Below are positions 33,334 to 43,356 of a stretch of DNA of 64,000 nucleotides, piece after piece. A model generated the notes under the pieces. It was given only the letters and a program-made list of their open reading frames with translations. It had not been told where the DNA came from and searched no databases. Location of the stretch: assembly GCF_905332535.1 (NCBI RefSeq), contig NZ_CAJOCF010000005.1, positions 1 to 64,000 on the forward strand. Direction: 5' to 3'. This DNA comes from Latilactobacillus fragifolii (lineage in GTDB: Bacteria > Bacillota > Bacilli > Lactobacillales > Lactobacillaceae). Positions within the stretch are counted from its first letter, which is position 1, and each line of letters opens with the position of its first letter. The translations under genes were made by a program, and so were the position numbers.

Positions 33334-34518
33334 TTAAATGGTTGCTAAAACTTGATTAGCAATTGCTAATTCTTCATTGGTTGGCATCATCAATACTTTA
33401 ATAGCTGAGTTTGGCGTACTGATTTGGCGCGCGCCAGTGCCATTTTCGTTTAGTTCAGGATCGATTTGAACGCCTAAAACGGCAAGCTTTTCGCAAATGT
33501 CAGCACGCAAGCGGGCATCGTTTTCACCGATACCGGCTGTGAAAGTGATGACGTTTGCGCCACCGAGTTCAACGTGGTAGCTTGCAATGAACTTCACGGC
33601 AGCGGTGATGAACATATCATAGGCAAGTTTAGCCCGCGGATTTGTGGCGCGTGCCGCTTGAATGTCACGCATATCAGCGGAAATGCCTGAAACGCCGAGA
33701 ATTCCGGATTGCGTGTTCAAGAGCGTGATGACTTCATCAGCACTTTTATCGAGTTCGTTCATTAAAAATGGGACGATGGCTGCATCTAATGAGCCGGCCC
33801 GAGTCCCCATGGGCACCCCTTCTAACGGTGTGAAGCCCATTGATGTATCAATGGGTTTACCATTTTGGCTAGCAGTAATTGAAGAACCACCGCCCAAATG
33901 AAGGGTAATTAATTTTAAATCGGTAACCGGCTGATTTAAAAAGGCAGCGGTTGCTTGTAAAATATAACTGTGACTAATTCCGTGTTCGCCGTATTTACGA
34001 ATTTGGTAATCGCGACTGTAGGCATACGGTAAACCGTAAAAACTTGTTGCATCGGGCATATCGAGATAAAACTGACTATCGAAAACGGCCACTTGTGGGA
34101 CGCTAGTTGGTAAAATACGCATCAATGTTTCAATGCAGTCAACTTGCACAGGATTGTGTAATGGGGCATATTTAGCGAGTTGCTTTAAAGTGTCTAAGTT
34201 GGTACCATCAATAATGGTTGGTTTTTCGAACGTGGTGGCGCCGGCAACGACCCGGTGGCCGACCGCAATAATATCTGCGGGAGAATGAATGATGGCTTTA
34301 TCTTCAAGTTGTTTCAAGAGACGAAGGACGCCATCTTCATAGGAAAGATTGGCAATGGCAACTTGTTCTTTTTGACCTTGGGACTTGAATGTAAAACTAG
34401 CTTCTGGCGTATTCATGCGTTCCATGAGCCCGCTTGCTAGTAAGGTTAAATCAGATTGTTGGAATAGTTGCCATTTTAATGATGAACTACCCGCGTTAAC
34501 GACTAAAATTTTATTCAA
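33334..34518 (-). CDS. ackA: Acetate kinase
   Basis: The protein has 394 residues. The N-terminal signature VNAGSSSLKWQLF and the later HLGGGSSI and FTAGIGEND blocks are typical. It makes ATP from acetyl phosphate. The start codon is TTG at 34518, preceded by AAGGGGTG at eight-base spacing; no in-frame ATG is available nearby. Monocistronic. Confidence 0.97.
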   Translation of the reverse strand: MNKILVVNAGSSSLKWQLFQQSDLTLLASGLMERMNTPEASFTFKSQGQKEQVAIANLSYEDGVLRLLKQLEDKAIIHSPADIIAVGHRVVAGATTFEKPTIIDGTNLDTLKQLAKYAPLHNPVQVDCIETLMRILPTSVPQVAVFDSQFYLDMPDATSFYGLPYAYSRDYQIRKYGEHGISHSYILQATAAFLNQPVTDLKLITLHLGGGSSITASQNGKPIDTSMGFTPLEGVPMGTRAGSLDAAIVPFLMNELDKSADEVITLLNTQSGILGVSGISADMRDIQAARATNPRAKLAYDMFITAAVKFIASYHVELGGANVITFTAGIGENDARLRADICEKLAVLGVQIDPELNENGTGARQISTPNSAIKVLMMPTNEELAIANQVLATI

Positions 34519-34636
34519 AAAACTGCACCCCTTACGATTAATTTTCTTGATAAGCTCAATTTTAAACTGTCTTTTCAGAAAAATAAAATAAGTAAAACGT
34601 GATGCTAGAATAACTAAAATTAAGTGCCGATAATGA

Positions 34637-34665
34637 TTGACGCTTTATGGATTACATGCTATATT
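34637..34665 (+). promoter_or_regulatory. Promoter of rplJ-rplL
   Basis: TTGACG, a 17-base spacer ending in TGC, then TATATT. This is a strong extended -10 promoter. Confidence 0.85.
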
Positions 34666-34671
34666 TGTAGT

Positions 34672-34780
34672 TGGTTATTTATGCTACCGAAGACTCAGGT
34701 GCCAATAGGCTTAATATCCTGCCGAGGAAGATACGTTGAAATCCCTCTCTATGTCTTGGTGGACATGGAGTTTTTTATTT
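34672..34780 (+). promoter_or_regulatory. Ribosomal protein L10 leader (autoregulatory)
   Basis: The core GAAGACTCAGGTGCC, then CTTAATATCCTGCCGAGGA and AGATACG, is the conserved L10 leader recognised by the L10(L12)4 complex. It ends in a terminator-like hairpin, so control is probably by attenuation. Confidence 0.9.
34747..34776 (+). terminator. Attenuator hairpin at the end of the L10 leader
   Basis: The nine-base-pair stem CTCTATGTC / GACATGGAG is followed by TTTTTT. Confidence 0.85.
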
Positions 34781-34832
34781 TTATATGAAACTCTTGACCA
34801 CAAGTTTTACAAATCTAATGGAGGTGAATCAA

Positions 34833-35336
34833 TTGAGCGAAACAATGATTGCAAAAAAAGCACAAATCGTTGACACAATTGTTGAAAAATTCAATAGTGC
34901 TGTTTCTATCGTCGTTATGGATTACCGTGGCTTAACAGTAGAACAAGTTACTGAATTACGTAAACAATTACGTGAAGCTGACGTACAAATGGAAGTTGTT
35001 AAAAACACTTACTTACGTCGTGCAGCAGACAAAGCTGGTTATGAAGGTTTGGATGATACATTTACAGGCCCTACAGCAATCGCATTTTCTAAAGAAGATG
35101 TTGTTGCACCAGCTAAGATTATTGCTAACTTTGCGAAGAGTGCAGATGCACTTGAAATCAAAGGTGGGATGATCGAAGGTAAAGTAGCTTCCCTTGATGA
35201 AATCAATGCTTTGGCAACAATGCCAAGTCACGATGGTTTATTATCAATGTTACTTTCTGTATTACAAGCACCAGTCCGCAATGTCGCATATGCTGTTAAA
35301 GCAGTTGCTGACAGTAAAGACGAACCAGCTGCATAA
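34833..35336 (+). CDS. rplJ: 50S ribosomal protein L10
   Basis: The protein has 167 residues starting (M)[22 protein letters not shown] 34833 is the start: GGAGGTG lies six bases before it, and the residues match the family N-terminus. The longer frame runs from the leader. It anchors the L7/L12 stalk. Confidence 0.96.
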   Translation: MSETMIAKKAQIVDTIVEKFNSAVSIVVMDYRGLTVEQVTELRKQLREADVQMEVVKNTYLRRAADKAGYEGLDDTFTGPTAIAFSKEDVVAPAKIIANFAKSADALEIKGGMIEGKVASLDEINALATMPSHDGLLSMLLSVLQAPVRNVAYAVKAVADSKDEPAA

Positions 35337-35399
35337 GTTGAAATTGTGTAGTTAAAAGGAATATCAAAAAATATTACCCATAAAATGGAGGAAACTAAA

Positions 35400-35768
35400 A
35401 TGGCATTAGACGTAAATGCAATTGTTGATCAATTAAAAGAATCATCAATCTTAGAATTAAACGACTTAGTTAAAGCAATCGAAGAAGAATTCGGTGTTTC
35501 TGCAGCAGCTCCAGTAGCAGCAGCAGGTGCAGCAGGTGCAGACGCAGCTGCTGAAAAAGACAGCTTTACTGTTGAATTATCAGAAATCGGCCAAGAAAAA
35601 GTTAAAGTTATCAAAGCCGTTCGTGAAATCACAGGTTTAGGCTTGAAAGATGCTAAAGGCTTAGTTGATAACGCTCCTTCAGCACTTAAAGAAGACGTTG
35701 CTAAAGACGAAGCTGAAGAAATGAAAGCTAAATTAGAAGAAGTTGGCGCTGTCGTTAACTTGAAATAA
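35400..35768 (+). CDS. rplL: 50S ribosomal protein L7/L12
   Basis: The protein has 122 residues: an N-terminal dimerisation helix, an Ala-rich hinge ([18 protein letters not shown]) and the C-terminal factor-binding domain [22 protein letters not shown] 35400 follows GGAGG. It lies 63 bases after rplJ. Confidence 0.98.
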   Translation: MALDVNAIVDQLKESSILELNDLVKAIEEEFGVSAAAPVAAAGAAGADAAAEKDSFTVELSEIGQEKVKVIKAVREITGLGLKDAKGLVDNAPSALKEDVAKDEAEEMKAKLEEVGAVVNLK

Positions 35769-35810
35769 TTTCGTTTATTTCTGAAAAAGGTGTTTCATAA
35801 AAGCCTGTTT

Positions 35811-35840
35811 AGGACCCCACAAATGTGGGGTCCTTTTTTT
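35811..35840 (+). terminator. Terminator of rplJ-rplL
   Basis: The stem AGGACCCCAC / GTGGGGTCCT is followed by T7. The sequence between here and 36037 holds no gene; a -10 TATAAT lies near 36003. Confidence 0.93.
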
Positions 35841-36037
35841 ACATAAAGTATTAGTGCAAGCATTAAGCCCTAATTTAGTATCAGAATTAGTTGAAAAACG
35901 CTTCTTATGGGAGGAATTGAAAATTTCATCTGTGTCACACAGTGATTAAAAAATAGCATCTAACATAATTGTCATCTTACTGTGTTTTAGCGCATGATAG
36001 ATTATAATTAAAGTAATTAAGTTAAGGAGCGATTGAT

Positions 36038-38650
36038 ATGCGAAAATGGGGTAAGAACATATATGAAGGAATCCAGCGCCACTTGACGTTGCTGAAGGGC
36101 ATCTTTATTCTTTCCGTGATGGTCTTTGTCATCTTAGAAGTGGGACGGATTTTCCGAGACTTAAATGGTGAGCAATTAAAGGCGAGTTTAACAACCCAGA
36201 GTCCGTGGACGTTATTGGCAATGCTGGTCATTGGCTTTGTTGCGGTTTTACCGATGCTCAATTATGATTTTGTCATTGCGGAGTTATTACCGGAAGACTA
36301 TTCATTTTGGTATAAAGTAAAATCCGGCTGGATTGTCAATACATTTACCAATATTGCGGGTTTTGGCGGGTTTTTAGGAGCGAGTTTGCGGGCCAATTTC
36401 TATGGTAAAAAAGCGTCACAAAAGGAAATTCTAATTGCGATTTCTAAGATTGCGCTGTTCTTATTAGCTGGGCTGTCAATCTGGTGCCTTATCAGTGTTG
36501 TGTTGATCTTTGGTTTTGGTATTGGACGGGTGTATGCCAACTACTGGTTATGGTTAGTAGGCGGTTCGGTGTATTTCCCTGGGCTGATGATTAGTACGCG
36601 TTTTAAAAATGCAGCTTTTTTTAAAGATCTTTCCATGCAACGTGTTTTACGCCTAACATTAGGGTCATTTTTAGAATGGGGCTTTGCTGGTGGCTTTTTC
36701 TTAATCATCGGTTATTTCTTAGAGATTAAAGGCGACTTATTACAAATTTTGCCACTCTTCATGATCGCCAACATCATTGGGGTTATCTCGATGGTGCCAG
36801 GGGGCTTGGGCACATTTGATTTGTTCATGATTTTTGGCTTGAGTGCAGTCGGCGTCCAAAATGCGGATGCGGTTGTATGGTTGTCATTTTACCGGGTCTT
36901 TTACTACATCGTGCCGTTTTTAGTCGGGGTTGGTTTATTTACCCACGATGCAGGTAGCCGGTTGAACCATTATTTACAAGGGTTACCACGGCAGGTGATG
37001 CAAAAAATCGCGCATCGTTTCATCGTTTTTTTCCTCTATATTTCGAGCATTATTCTGTTATTAGTCGCGACTGTGCCGAACTTTGCGATTACCAACACAG
37101 TGATTGGTCAGCTTTATCCCTACACGTTTTTCTTCTTAGATCGGGTAACCAACATTATTGTGGCGTTTGTTATGTTAGCTTTAGCCCGCGGCGTCGCAAA
37201 CCGGGTTCAAAAGGTCTTCTGGCCGTTGATGATTTTATTAGTCATTGCGATTGCAAATACACTATGGCGAGATTTCTCGATTAAACTTGCGGTCTTTTTA
37301 ACTTTTGTATTGGTCGCCAGTTTTCTCTTGAAACGCGAATTATATCGTGAACGGATTGAGTTTTCGTGGAATGATCGGATTGTAGATGGGGCACTTTTCG
37401 TGGGAGCCTTCTTATTATACGGCTTTGTCGGGATTGCCAATTCACCACATTTGCGGCATCACAAACCGATACCAACAGCCCTCTTATTCCCATCCGAAAA
37501 AGTCTGGTTGTCCGGCTTTATTGGGATGTTAGTTGCGGCGGGGACCTTGTATCTCGTATACCGTTATCTTAGTCATGGTGGCCGTTCGATAGCCGCCCCG
37601 TATGATGAAGCACGGATTACCAACGTGATAAACACTTACGGTGGGAATGAAGTCAGTCATTTAGCTTACTTACGGGATAAATCAATTTATTTCTATCAAG
37701 AAGAAGGCCAAGATCAGGTCTTCTTGCTTTATCGTAAAAAAGCCGACCGATTAATTGTGATGGGTGAACCAGTCGGAAATCCAGATAAAATTTTACCGGC
37801 AATTGTACAGATGATGCACGATGCAGATGCTGTCGATTGTCACTTGGCATTCTATGAAATATCCAGTAAATTAACGATGCAACTTCACGAAATCGGTTTT
37901 GACTTCATCAAGTTTGGTGAAGAAGGCTATGTTCGTTTGGCAGACTTTACAATGACCGGTAAGAAACGGCGCGCCGAACGGGCCTTAATGAACAAGTTTG
38001 AACGTGAGGGCTACCAATTTGAGGTTTTAAACCCACCATTTAGTGCTGAATTAATGGCAGAACTGAAAGCAGTTTCCGATGATTGGTTAGGGAGTCGCGT
38101 TGAAAAAGGCTTTTCGCTTGGCTTTTTCGATGAAGCTTACCTTCAAAAAGCCCCCATTGCAGTTGTCTATAATGCCGACCGGCAACTGATTGCTTTTGCC
38201 AACGTTATGCCAACCGGCACGAAAGAAGTTACAAGTATTGATTTAATGCGTCACAGACAAGACGCACCATCTGGTATAATGGATGAGATCTTTATTAATC
38301 TTTTTGAACAAAACCAAGCAGAAGGCTACACGTATTTCAATCTCGGTATGGCGCCACTGGCCAATGTGGGGACTTCCGAATTTAGTTTTATTGAAGAACG
38401 AATTGCACATCTCATCTATGAATACGGTTATCACTTCTACGGATTCCAAGGGTTGCGGACTTATAAGAAGAAATATACGACAGAGTGGCATTCGAAATAC
38501 ATTGCCTACCAAAAACGGACCTCATTAATCTTCACAATGGTTCAAATTTTGCTAGTCGTCAACCAACGGATAACGGATCAATCGCGCCCAGGTGGGTTAT
38601 TAGGGCGTTTGCTGAAATCAGTTCAAATTGGGCAATTTTCAGATAACTAA
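36038..38650 (+). CDS. mprF: Phosphatidylglycerol lysyltransferase/flippase MprF
   Basis: The protein has 870 residues. The N-terminal two thirds contain about 14 membrane helices with the flippase block MVPGGLGTFDLFMIFGL. The C-terminal cytoplasmic domain (from about residue 530, DEARITNVINTYGGNEVSHL) is the GNAT-like aminoacyl transferase, ending in the FNLGMAPLANVG region. It transfers lysine from Lys-tRNA to phosphatidylglycerol and flips the product, lowering surface charge and protecting against cationic peptides. Full length. Confidence 0.96.
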   Translation: MRKWGKNIYEGIQRHLTLLKGIFILSVMVFVILEVGRIFRDLNGEQLKASLTTQSPWTLLAMLVIGFVAVLPMLNYDFVIAELLPEDYSFWYKVKSGWIVNTFTNIAGFGGFLGASLRANFYGKKASQKEILIAISKIALFLLAGLSIWCLISVVLIFGFGIGRVYANYWLWLVGGSVYFPGLMISTRFKNAAFFKDLSMQRVLRLTLGSFLEWGFAGGFFLIIGYFLEIKGDLLQILPLFMIANIIGVISMVPGGLGTFDLFMIFGLSAVGVQNADAVVWLSFYRVFYYIVPFLVGVGLFTHDAGSRLNHYLQGLPRQVMQKIAHRFIVFFLYISSIILLLVATVPNFAITNTVIGQLYPYTFFFLDRVTNIIVAFVMLALARGVANRVQKVFWPLMILLVIAIANTLWRDFSIKLAVFLTFVLVASFLLKRELYRERIEFSWNDRIVDGALFVGAFLLYGFVGIANSPHLRHHKPIPTALLFPSEKVWLSGFIGMLVAAGTLYLVYRYLSHGGRSIAAPYDEARITNVINTYGGNEVSHLAYLRDKSIYFYQEEGQDQVFLLYRKKADRLIVMGEPVGNPDKILPAIVQMMHDADAVDCHLAFYEISSKLTMQLHEIGFDFIKFGEEGYVRLADFTMTGKKRRAERALMNKFEREGYQFEVLNPPFSAELMAELKAVSDDWLGSRVEKGFSLGFFDEAYLQKAPIAVVYNADRQLIAFANVMPTGTKEVTSIDLMRHRQDAPSGIMDEIFINLFEQNQAEGYTYFNLGMAPLANVGTSEFSFIEERIAHLIYEYGYHFYGFQGLRTYKKKYTTEWHSKYIAYQKRTSLIFTMVQILLVVNQRITDQSRPGGLLGRLLKSVQIGQFSDN

Positions 38651-38669
38651 TGATAAACGAGGATAAATC

Positions 38670-39275
38670 ATGACAGAGTATTACTATTCCGAAAATCCAG
38701 ACGTCAAACACGCTGAGCGCCAATGGACGTTTGAATTACGCGGCTTTAATTTTAAATTTACAACGGATAATGGTGTGTTCTCTAAAAATACTGTTGACTA
38801 CGGTTCACGGGTATTGCTAGCGACGGTTGATCTGAGTGAAGCGCCAGCTGGTCCAGTGCTGGATATGGGTTGTGGATACGGCCCCATTGGGATGACAATT
38901 GCTAAGCTTGCACCACAACGCCGGATTGACATGGTTGATGTCAATCAACGCGCGTTAGATTTAGCACGTCAAAATAGTGCATTGAATCAGATTACTAACG
39001 TGACTGTTTTTGAGTCAGCCGAATATCAAAACGTAACGGATCAATACGCGGCTATTTTTACTAATCCGCCAATCAGAGCTGGCAAAAACGTTGTTCAAAA
39101 TATTTTGACCGGGGCGTATGATCATTTATTGCCAGATGGTGAATTGAATGTGGTAATTCAGAAGAAACAAGGCGCACCATCTGCGAAGAAAACGATGATG
39201 CGCATTTTTGGGAACGTCCAAATTATTCACAAGGACAAGGGGTATTACATTCTGCAAAGTATTAAATTAAAGTAA
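38670..39275 (+). CDS. Class I SAM-dependent methyltransferase (RsmC/YbxB-like)
   Basis: The protein has 201 residues. The SAM-binding motif is VLDMGCGYGPIGMTIA and the catalytic motif is FTNPPIRAGK. NPP(I/F) is the hallmark of guanine-N2 methyltransferases of the RsmC/RlmG group, so a 16S or 23S rRNA guanine is the probable target. It is 19 bases after mprF and likely cotranscribed. Confidence 0.88.
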   Translation: MTEYYYSENPDVKHAERQWTFELRGFNFKFTTDNGVFSKNTVDYGSRVLLATVDLSEAPAGPVLDMGCGYGPIGMTIAKLAPQRRIDMVDVNQRALDLARQNSALNQITNVTVFESAEYQNVTDQYAAIFTNPPIRAGKNVVQNILTGAYDHLLPDGELNVVIQKKQGAPSAKKTMMRIFGNVQIIHKDKGYYILQSIKLK

Positions 39276-39348
39276 GGACCGGAGTTGAAAGCGGTAAAAT
39301 CAAGTGCATTGTGCTAAACTATGGTTAAAGTACAAGGAGGTTGATACG

Positions 39349-39693
39349 ATGAAAACCAGATATAAGATTTTAATCGGCGTAGGGGTGACTGCAGCAGTTG
39401 GTGCAACGACCGCTTTTGTTGGTTCGAAAGCAGTAATTGATAAGGTATCACGCTATCGTAAACGATTGGCAGTTAAAAGTTTTGTCAAAAACAAATTACA
39501 TGGTAATCAAAAGGCGTTAGAGTTGGTCGATCAACTCTCCGACACGGATGTAAATAACTTGTTAACGACAGCAGATAAGTTGACGCAGTTAAAAGACAAG
39601 CTTGGCGAACACGCTGATAACTTACCCGACATGATGGATGATTTTCGGCAAACGCTAATGGCTTACGCAACAAAAGTTAAAGAAAGACTATAG
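39349..39693 (+). CDS. Small membrane-anchored protein of unknown function
   Basis: The protein has 114 residues. One N-terminal hydrophobic segment (ILIGVGVTAAVGATTAFVGS) is followed by a charged, helical cytoplasmic or surface tail; the layout recalls YtxH-like proteins. ATG 39349 follows AAGGAGG at eight-base spacing. Two successive hairpin terminators follow. Confidence 0.7.
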   Translation: MKTRYKILIGVGVTAAVGATTAFVGSKAVIDKVSRYRKRLAVKSFVKNKLHGNQKALELVDQLSDTDVNNLLTTADKLTQLKDKLGEHADNLPDMMDDFRQTLMAYATKVKERL

Positions 39694-39728
39694 TGTTTTC
39701 TTAAATGAATTGACGTTACAAATTAATA

Positions 39729-39774
39729 AAAAAACGAGCATTATGGCGCTTTTGGCCATAATGCTCGTTTTTGA
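39729..39774. terminator. Terminator after the small membrane protein gene
   Basis: The stem ACGAGCATTATGGC / GCCATAATGCTCGT has A and T tracts on both sides. Confidence 0.9.
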
Positions 39775-39784
39775 TAGTTAACTA

Positions 39785-39835
39785 AAAAAGACAGTTTGGC
39801 GACCACGGGGACACGGGACTTAATGACTGTCTTTT
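39785..39835. terminator. Second hairpin before tadA
   Basis: AAAAAGACAGT / ACTGTCTTTTT enclose a 29-base loop. Confidence 0.6.
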
Positions 39836-39852
39836 TGCGTTAGTTAGGACAA

Positions 39853-39880
39853 TTGTGTTTTAATAGTTGATAAGTATAAT
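39853..39880 (+). promoter_or_regulatory. Promoter of tadA
   Basis: TTGTGT, a 16-base spacer, then TATAAT. Confidence 0.7.
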
Positions 39881-39897
39881 AAAGGGGCGACTAACGC

Positions 39898-40395
39898 GTG
39901 AGTGAAACACAACAAGAAATTAATCAATGGATGCAAGCGGCCATTGACGAAGCTAATCAAGCGCGCATAATTGGTGAAGTACCGATTGGGGCTGTGATTG
40001 TTAAAGACGGACAAATTATTGGGCGGGGGCACAATATCCGAGAACACGCACAAGATGCGACATTGCATGCTGAAATTCTTGCAATTCAAGAAGCGTGCAT
40101 GGCTGAAAAGAGTTGGCGTTTGGAAGGCACTGCAATCTATGTCACGTTAGAACCATGCCCGATGTGTGCGGGGGCGATTATCAATAGTCGGATTCCTCAA
40201 GTTTATTTTGGCGCCAATGATCCTAAGGCTGGCGTGACAGGAACGTTGATGAATTTATTAACTGACAAGCGATTTAATCACCAAGCCGAAGTGGTTGGTG
40301 GGGTGCGCGAAGCCGAATGTGCTAGCTTATTGCAGACTTTTTTTAGAAAGATTCGCGAAAATCGGCGTAAAAAAAAGAAAATGACTGGTAATTAA
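39898..40395 (+). CDS. tadA: tRNA adenosine(34) deaminase
   Basis: The protein has 165 residues. The zinc/catalytic motifs are LHAEILAI and PCPMCAGA. It converts A34 of tRNA-Arg(ACG) to inosine. The start is GTG 39898 after AAAGGGGCG. The gene is followed by the SRP RNA and dnaX, a conserved order in Firmicutes. Confidence 0.95.
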   Translation: MSETQQEINQWMQAAIDEANQARIIGEVPIGAVIVKDGQIIGRGHNIREHAQDATLHAEILAIQEACMAEKSWRLEGTAIYVTLEPCPMCAGAIINSRIPQVYFGANDPKAGVTGTLMNLLTDKRFNHQAEVVGGVREAECASLLQTFFRKIRENRRKKKKMTGN

Positions 40396-40420
40396 CGTTT
40401 GAATCAGGTAGAATAGAAGT

Positions 40421-40515
40421 TGCCGAAAGGCCTTGAGACAATGATGAGCCTACGAATCGTGTCAGGTTCGGAAGAAAGCAGCACTAAGTTTGTTTTATCA
40501 TGTGTCTTAAGTTTT
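40421..40515 (+). ncRNA. ffs: Signal recognition particle RNA (small type, scRNA/4.5S)
   Basis: The conserved helix-8 tip GTCAGGTTCGGAAGAAAGCAGC is present at about 40457-40482. Outer strands CTTGAGACA (40432-40440) and TGTCTTAAG (40503-40511) pair, as do the ATGAT/ATCAT segments just inside them. A TAGAAT -10 lies at 40409-40414. Exact ends are estimated. Confidence 0.9.
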
Positions 40516-40528
40516 GTGAAAATTAACC

Positions 40529-40569
40529 AGACCCAACGGATAATTAATTTTGTCGGTTGGGTCTTTTTT
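40529..40569 (+). terminator. Terminator of the SRP RNA
   Basis: AGACCCAAC / GTTGGGTCT with a T6 run. Confidence 0.88.
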
Positions 40570-40666
40570 CGTGCAACGCAACCGAAATTGGCGGTAAAAT
40601 ATGCTAAAATGGAACAAGTAGCATTAAATAAATCGGACTTTAAATTGCAAAGGTGGAGGTCATTAA

Positions 40667-42382
40667 ATGAGCTATCAAGCTTTATATCGGGTTTGGCGCC
40701 CGCAGCGTTTTGATGACGTGATTGGGCAAGAAACAATGACCCAAACATTGAAAAATGCCATTATGACGCACCAAACAAGTCATGCTTATTTATTTACAGG
40801 CCCACGTGGAACAGGGAAAACGTCGGCCGCTAAGATTTTTGCCAAGGCAATTAACTGTCATTATCAAAAAGACGGTGAACCATGTAATGAATGTGAAACA
40901 TGTCGGGCCATTACGGCTGGGGCGCTTAATGACGTCATTGAAATTGATGCAGCATCTAATAATGGCGTCGAGGAGATTCGTGACATTCGGGATAAGGCGA
41001 AATATGCACCGACCCAAGCTGATTACAAAATTTATATCATCGATGAAGTCCACATGCTATCGACTGGTGCGTTCAATGCGTTGTTGAAGACGTTAGAAGA
41101 ACCACCAACCAATGTGGTGTTTATCCTTGCGACAACGGAAGTCCACAAGGTACCCGCCACAATCATTTCACGGACGCAGCGGTTTAACTTTAAGCGGATT
41201 ACAGCCGCTGATTTGTTTAAGCGCATGGCCTATATTTTGGATCAAAAGCAAATGACCTATGATCCGGCAGCATTGAAGGTGATTGCCAAAGCTGCTGAAG
41301 GTGGGATGCGGGATGCTTTAAGTATTCTCGATCAAGTATTATCTTTTAGCGACAACCACGTCACGCTAGACAATGCGTTGGATGTGACGGGGAGTTTAAC
41401 CGAAGCATTATTGGCTGATTACGTCCAAACGATTCAGGATAATGCGCCTAAACAAGCGTTACAATTGTTGCAACAGATTTTGGCTGAAGGTAAAGATGCC
41501 CAACGGTTTGTGGAAGATTTAATTGAATATGTGCGTGACTTACTGTTATATCAACAAGCACCCGAATTAGTAGCGGCAAGCGAAATGGATTTATTGGATG
41601 AACACTTCAAAGCGCTCAGTGCAGCGATGCCTGCTGAACGGTTATACGGGGTGATTGATATTTTGAACGAAACACAACAACAATTGCGTTTCACCAATCA
41701 TCCAGAAATTTATTTGGAAGTCGCAACAGTGCGCCTAACACAACCGCAGATAGCACAAGTGGCCGCCGCGACCGTTGCGCCCCCAACTGCCGATAACGAA
41801 CAAGTGGCAGCATTGAGTCAGCAAGTCGCTCAATTACAAGCGGCGTTACAAAAATTGGCAGCGGCGGGTCCCGTTAGCTCACCAGCTGCCAAGCCAAAGC
41901 AGAAACCGGCTAAGAAGATGAGTCAAAAGGTTAACCGTAAGGCGATTTACCCGGTGTTGGCGGATGCCACCCGAACCAATTTGGAGAATCTCAAAGAAGT
42001 TTGGCCGGATCTGTTGAACATGCTAGATGTTACTAAGCGGGCTGTGATGAAGGTGTCTGAACCGGTTGCGGCGAGTCAAAATGGGGTTGTCGTGGCGTTT
42101 AATTACGCGATTTTATTCGAGCGGGCTAGCAACGATCAAGACCTTTTGAACATTTTAGAAGCGGGCTTGAATCGTTTAACCGGTAATCCCTTTAAGATTG
42201 TTTTAGTACCACATGATGTTTGGCCAGAAATTCGGCAAGAATATTTACAAAATCACGCAGTGCCAGGTCAACAGGAAACAACTGACCAAGCAACAAAAAC
42301 CCCTAAACCAGAACAAAAACCGCCCGTTGTTGAACAAGCTCAAGCGTTGTTTGGCGATGCGGTGGTTGTTGAACAAGATTAA
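40667..42382 (+). CDS. dnaX: DNA polymerase III subunits gamma/tau
   Basis: The protein has 571 residues. Walker A is GPRGTGKTSAAK, the zinc module is CHYQKDGEPCNECETC and Walker B is IIDEVHML. It loads the beta clamp. Domains IV-V (from about residue 400) are short. I see no A-rich slippery site for a truncated gamma form. GGTGGAGG precedes the ATG. Confidence 0.97.
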   Translation: MSYQALYRVWRPQRFDDVIGQETMTQTLKNAIMTHQTSHAYLFTGPRGTGKTSAAKIFAKAINCHYQKDGEPCNECETCRAITAGALNDVIEIDAASNNGVEEIRDIRDKAKYAPTQADYKIYIIDEVHMLSTGAFNALLKTLEEPPTNVVFILATTEVHKVPATIISRTQRFNFKRITAADLFKRMAYILDQKQMTYDPAALKVIAKAAEGGMRDALSILDQVLSFSDNHVTLDNALDVTGSLTEALLADYVQTIQDNAPKQALQLLQQILAEGKDAQRFVEDLIEYVRDLLLYQQAPELVAASEMDLLDEHFKALSAAMPAERLYGVIDILNETQQQLRFTNHPEIYLEVATVRLTQPQIAQVAAATVAPPTADNEQVAALSQQVAQLQAALQKLAAAGPVSSPAAKPKQKPAKKMSQKVNRKAIYPVLADATRTNLENLKEVWPDLLNMLDVTKRAVMKVSEPVAASQNGVVVAFNYAILFERASNDQDLLNILEAGLNRLTGNPFKIVLVPHDVWPEIRQEYLQNHAVPGQQETTDQATKTPKPEQKPPVVEQAQALFGDAVVVEQD

Positions 42383-42410
42383 TTTTTAAATTTGAAAGGA
42401 AGTAATGAAG

Positions 42411-42719
42411 ATGCGCGGAATGGGTAATATGCAAGGTATGATGAAACAAATGCAAAAGATGCAAAAAGAAATGGGGCAAACGCAAGAAGCGCTTAATAAC
42501 ACAGAATTTATCGGCAAAGCGGCTAATGATTTAGTGGTTGTTACAATGACCGGTGATAAGAAGATGAAAGACATTGCTATCAAACCGGAAGCAATCGATC
42601 CAGATGATATTGATATGTTGCAAGATCTCATTATCATGGCAACCAATGAAGCAATGACTGAAATCGACAAACAAACACAAGCTCAAATGGGTAAATTTAC
42701 TAAAGGCCTCCCATTTTAA
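42411..42719 (+). CDS. YbaB/EbfC family nucleoid-associated protein
   Basis: The protein has 102 residues, beginning with a Met/Gln-rich helix ([18 protein letters not shown]) typical of the family. It binds DNA and is almost always found between dnaX and recR. ATG 42405 is an alternative start; AAAGGAAG is spaced better for 42411. Confidence 0.93.
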   Translation: MRGMGNMQGMMKQMQKMQKEMGQTQEALNNTEFIGKAANDLVVVTMTGDKKMKDIAIKPEAIDPDDIDMLQDLIIMATNEAMTEIDKQTQAQMGKFTKGLPF

Positions 42720-42743
42720 GTGAGAGATTAAGGAAGTGCATTG

Positions 42744-43340
42744 ATGCAATATCCAGAACCAATTGCAAAGCTAATCGAAAGCTACATGAAGTTGCCAGGG
42801 ATTGGGAACAAGACCGCCACACGATTAGCTTTTTACACGATTGATATGAATGAAGGCGATGTGACAAACTTTGCCAAGAACTTAATTTCGGCACGTCGTG
42901 ATCTGCATTATTGTAGTATCTGTGGCAACATTACGGATGAAGAGCCATGCGAAATTTGTCGCGATACAACACGCAGTCAGGACATGATTTTAGTGGTCGA
43001 ACAACCGAAGGATGTCATGTCGATGGAACGGATGAATGATTATCACGGACTCTATCATGTCTTACATGGGGTGTTATCGCCGATTGAAGGTAAGGGCCCC
43101 GATGATATTAATATCGCCAATTTGATTAAACGCTTGCAAAAAACACCAGCTAAAGAAGTAATCATTGCTACCAATGCAACGCCAGAAGGGGAAGCAACGG
43201 CAATGTATATTTCCCGGTTGATTAAACCGGCTGGGATTAAAGTAACTCGTTTGGCACACGGTTTATCAGTTGGTAGTGATATTGAATATGCTGATGAAAT
43301 GACGCTGTTAAAAGCGGTTGAAGGACGGCAAGAAATTTAA
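42744..43340 (+). CDS. recR: Recombination protein RecR
   Basis: The protein has 198 residues. It has a helix-hairpin-helix ([15 protein letters not shown]), a C4 zinc finger ([16 protein letters not shown]) and a Toprim domain ([11 protein letters not shown]). It acts with RecF/RecO in gap repair. ATG 42744 is seven bases after AAGGAAG; an adjacent TTG at 42741 is less likely. Confidence 0.96.
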   Translation: MQYPEPIAKLIESYMKLPGIGNKTATRLAFYTIDMNEGDVTNFAKNLISARRDLHYCSICGNITDEEPCEICRDTTRSQDMILVVEQPKDVMSMERMNDYHGLYHVLHGVLSPIEGKGPDDINIANLIKRLQKTPAKEVIIATNATPEGEATAMYISRLIKPAGIKVTRLAHGLSVGSDIEYADEMTLLKAVEGRQEI

Positions 43341-43356
43341 GAATGGTGGGTTTGCG

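Noticed and set aside
40667-42382. Programmed frameshift in dnaX making a short gamma form
   Set aside because: No A-rich slippery heptamer with a downstream hairpin was seen near the expected position.
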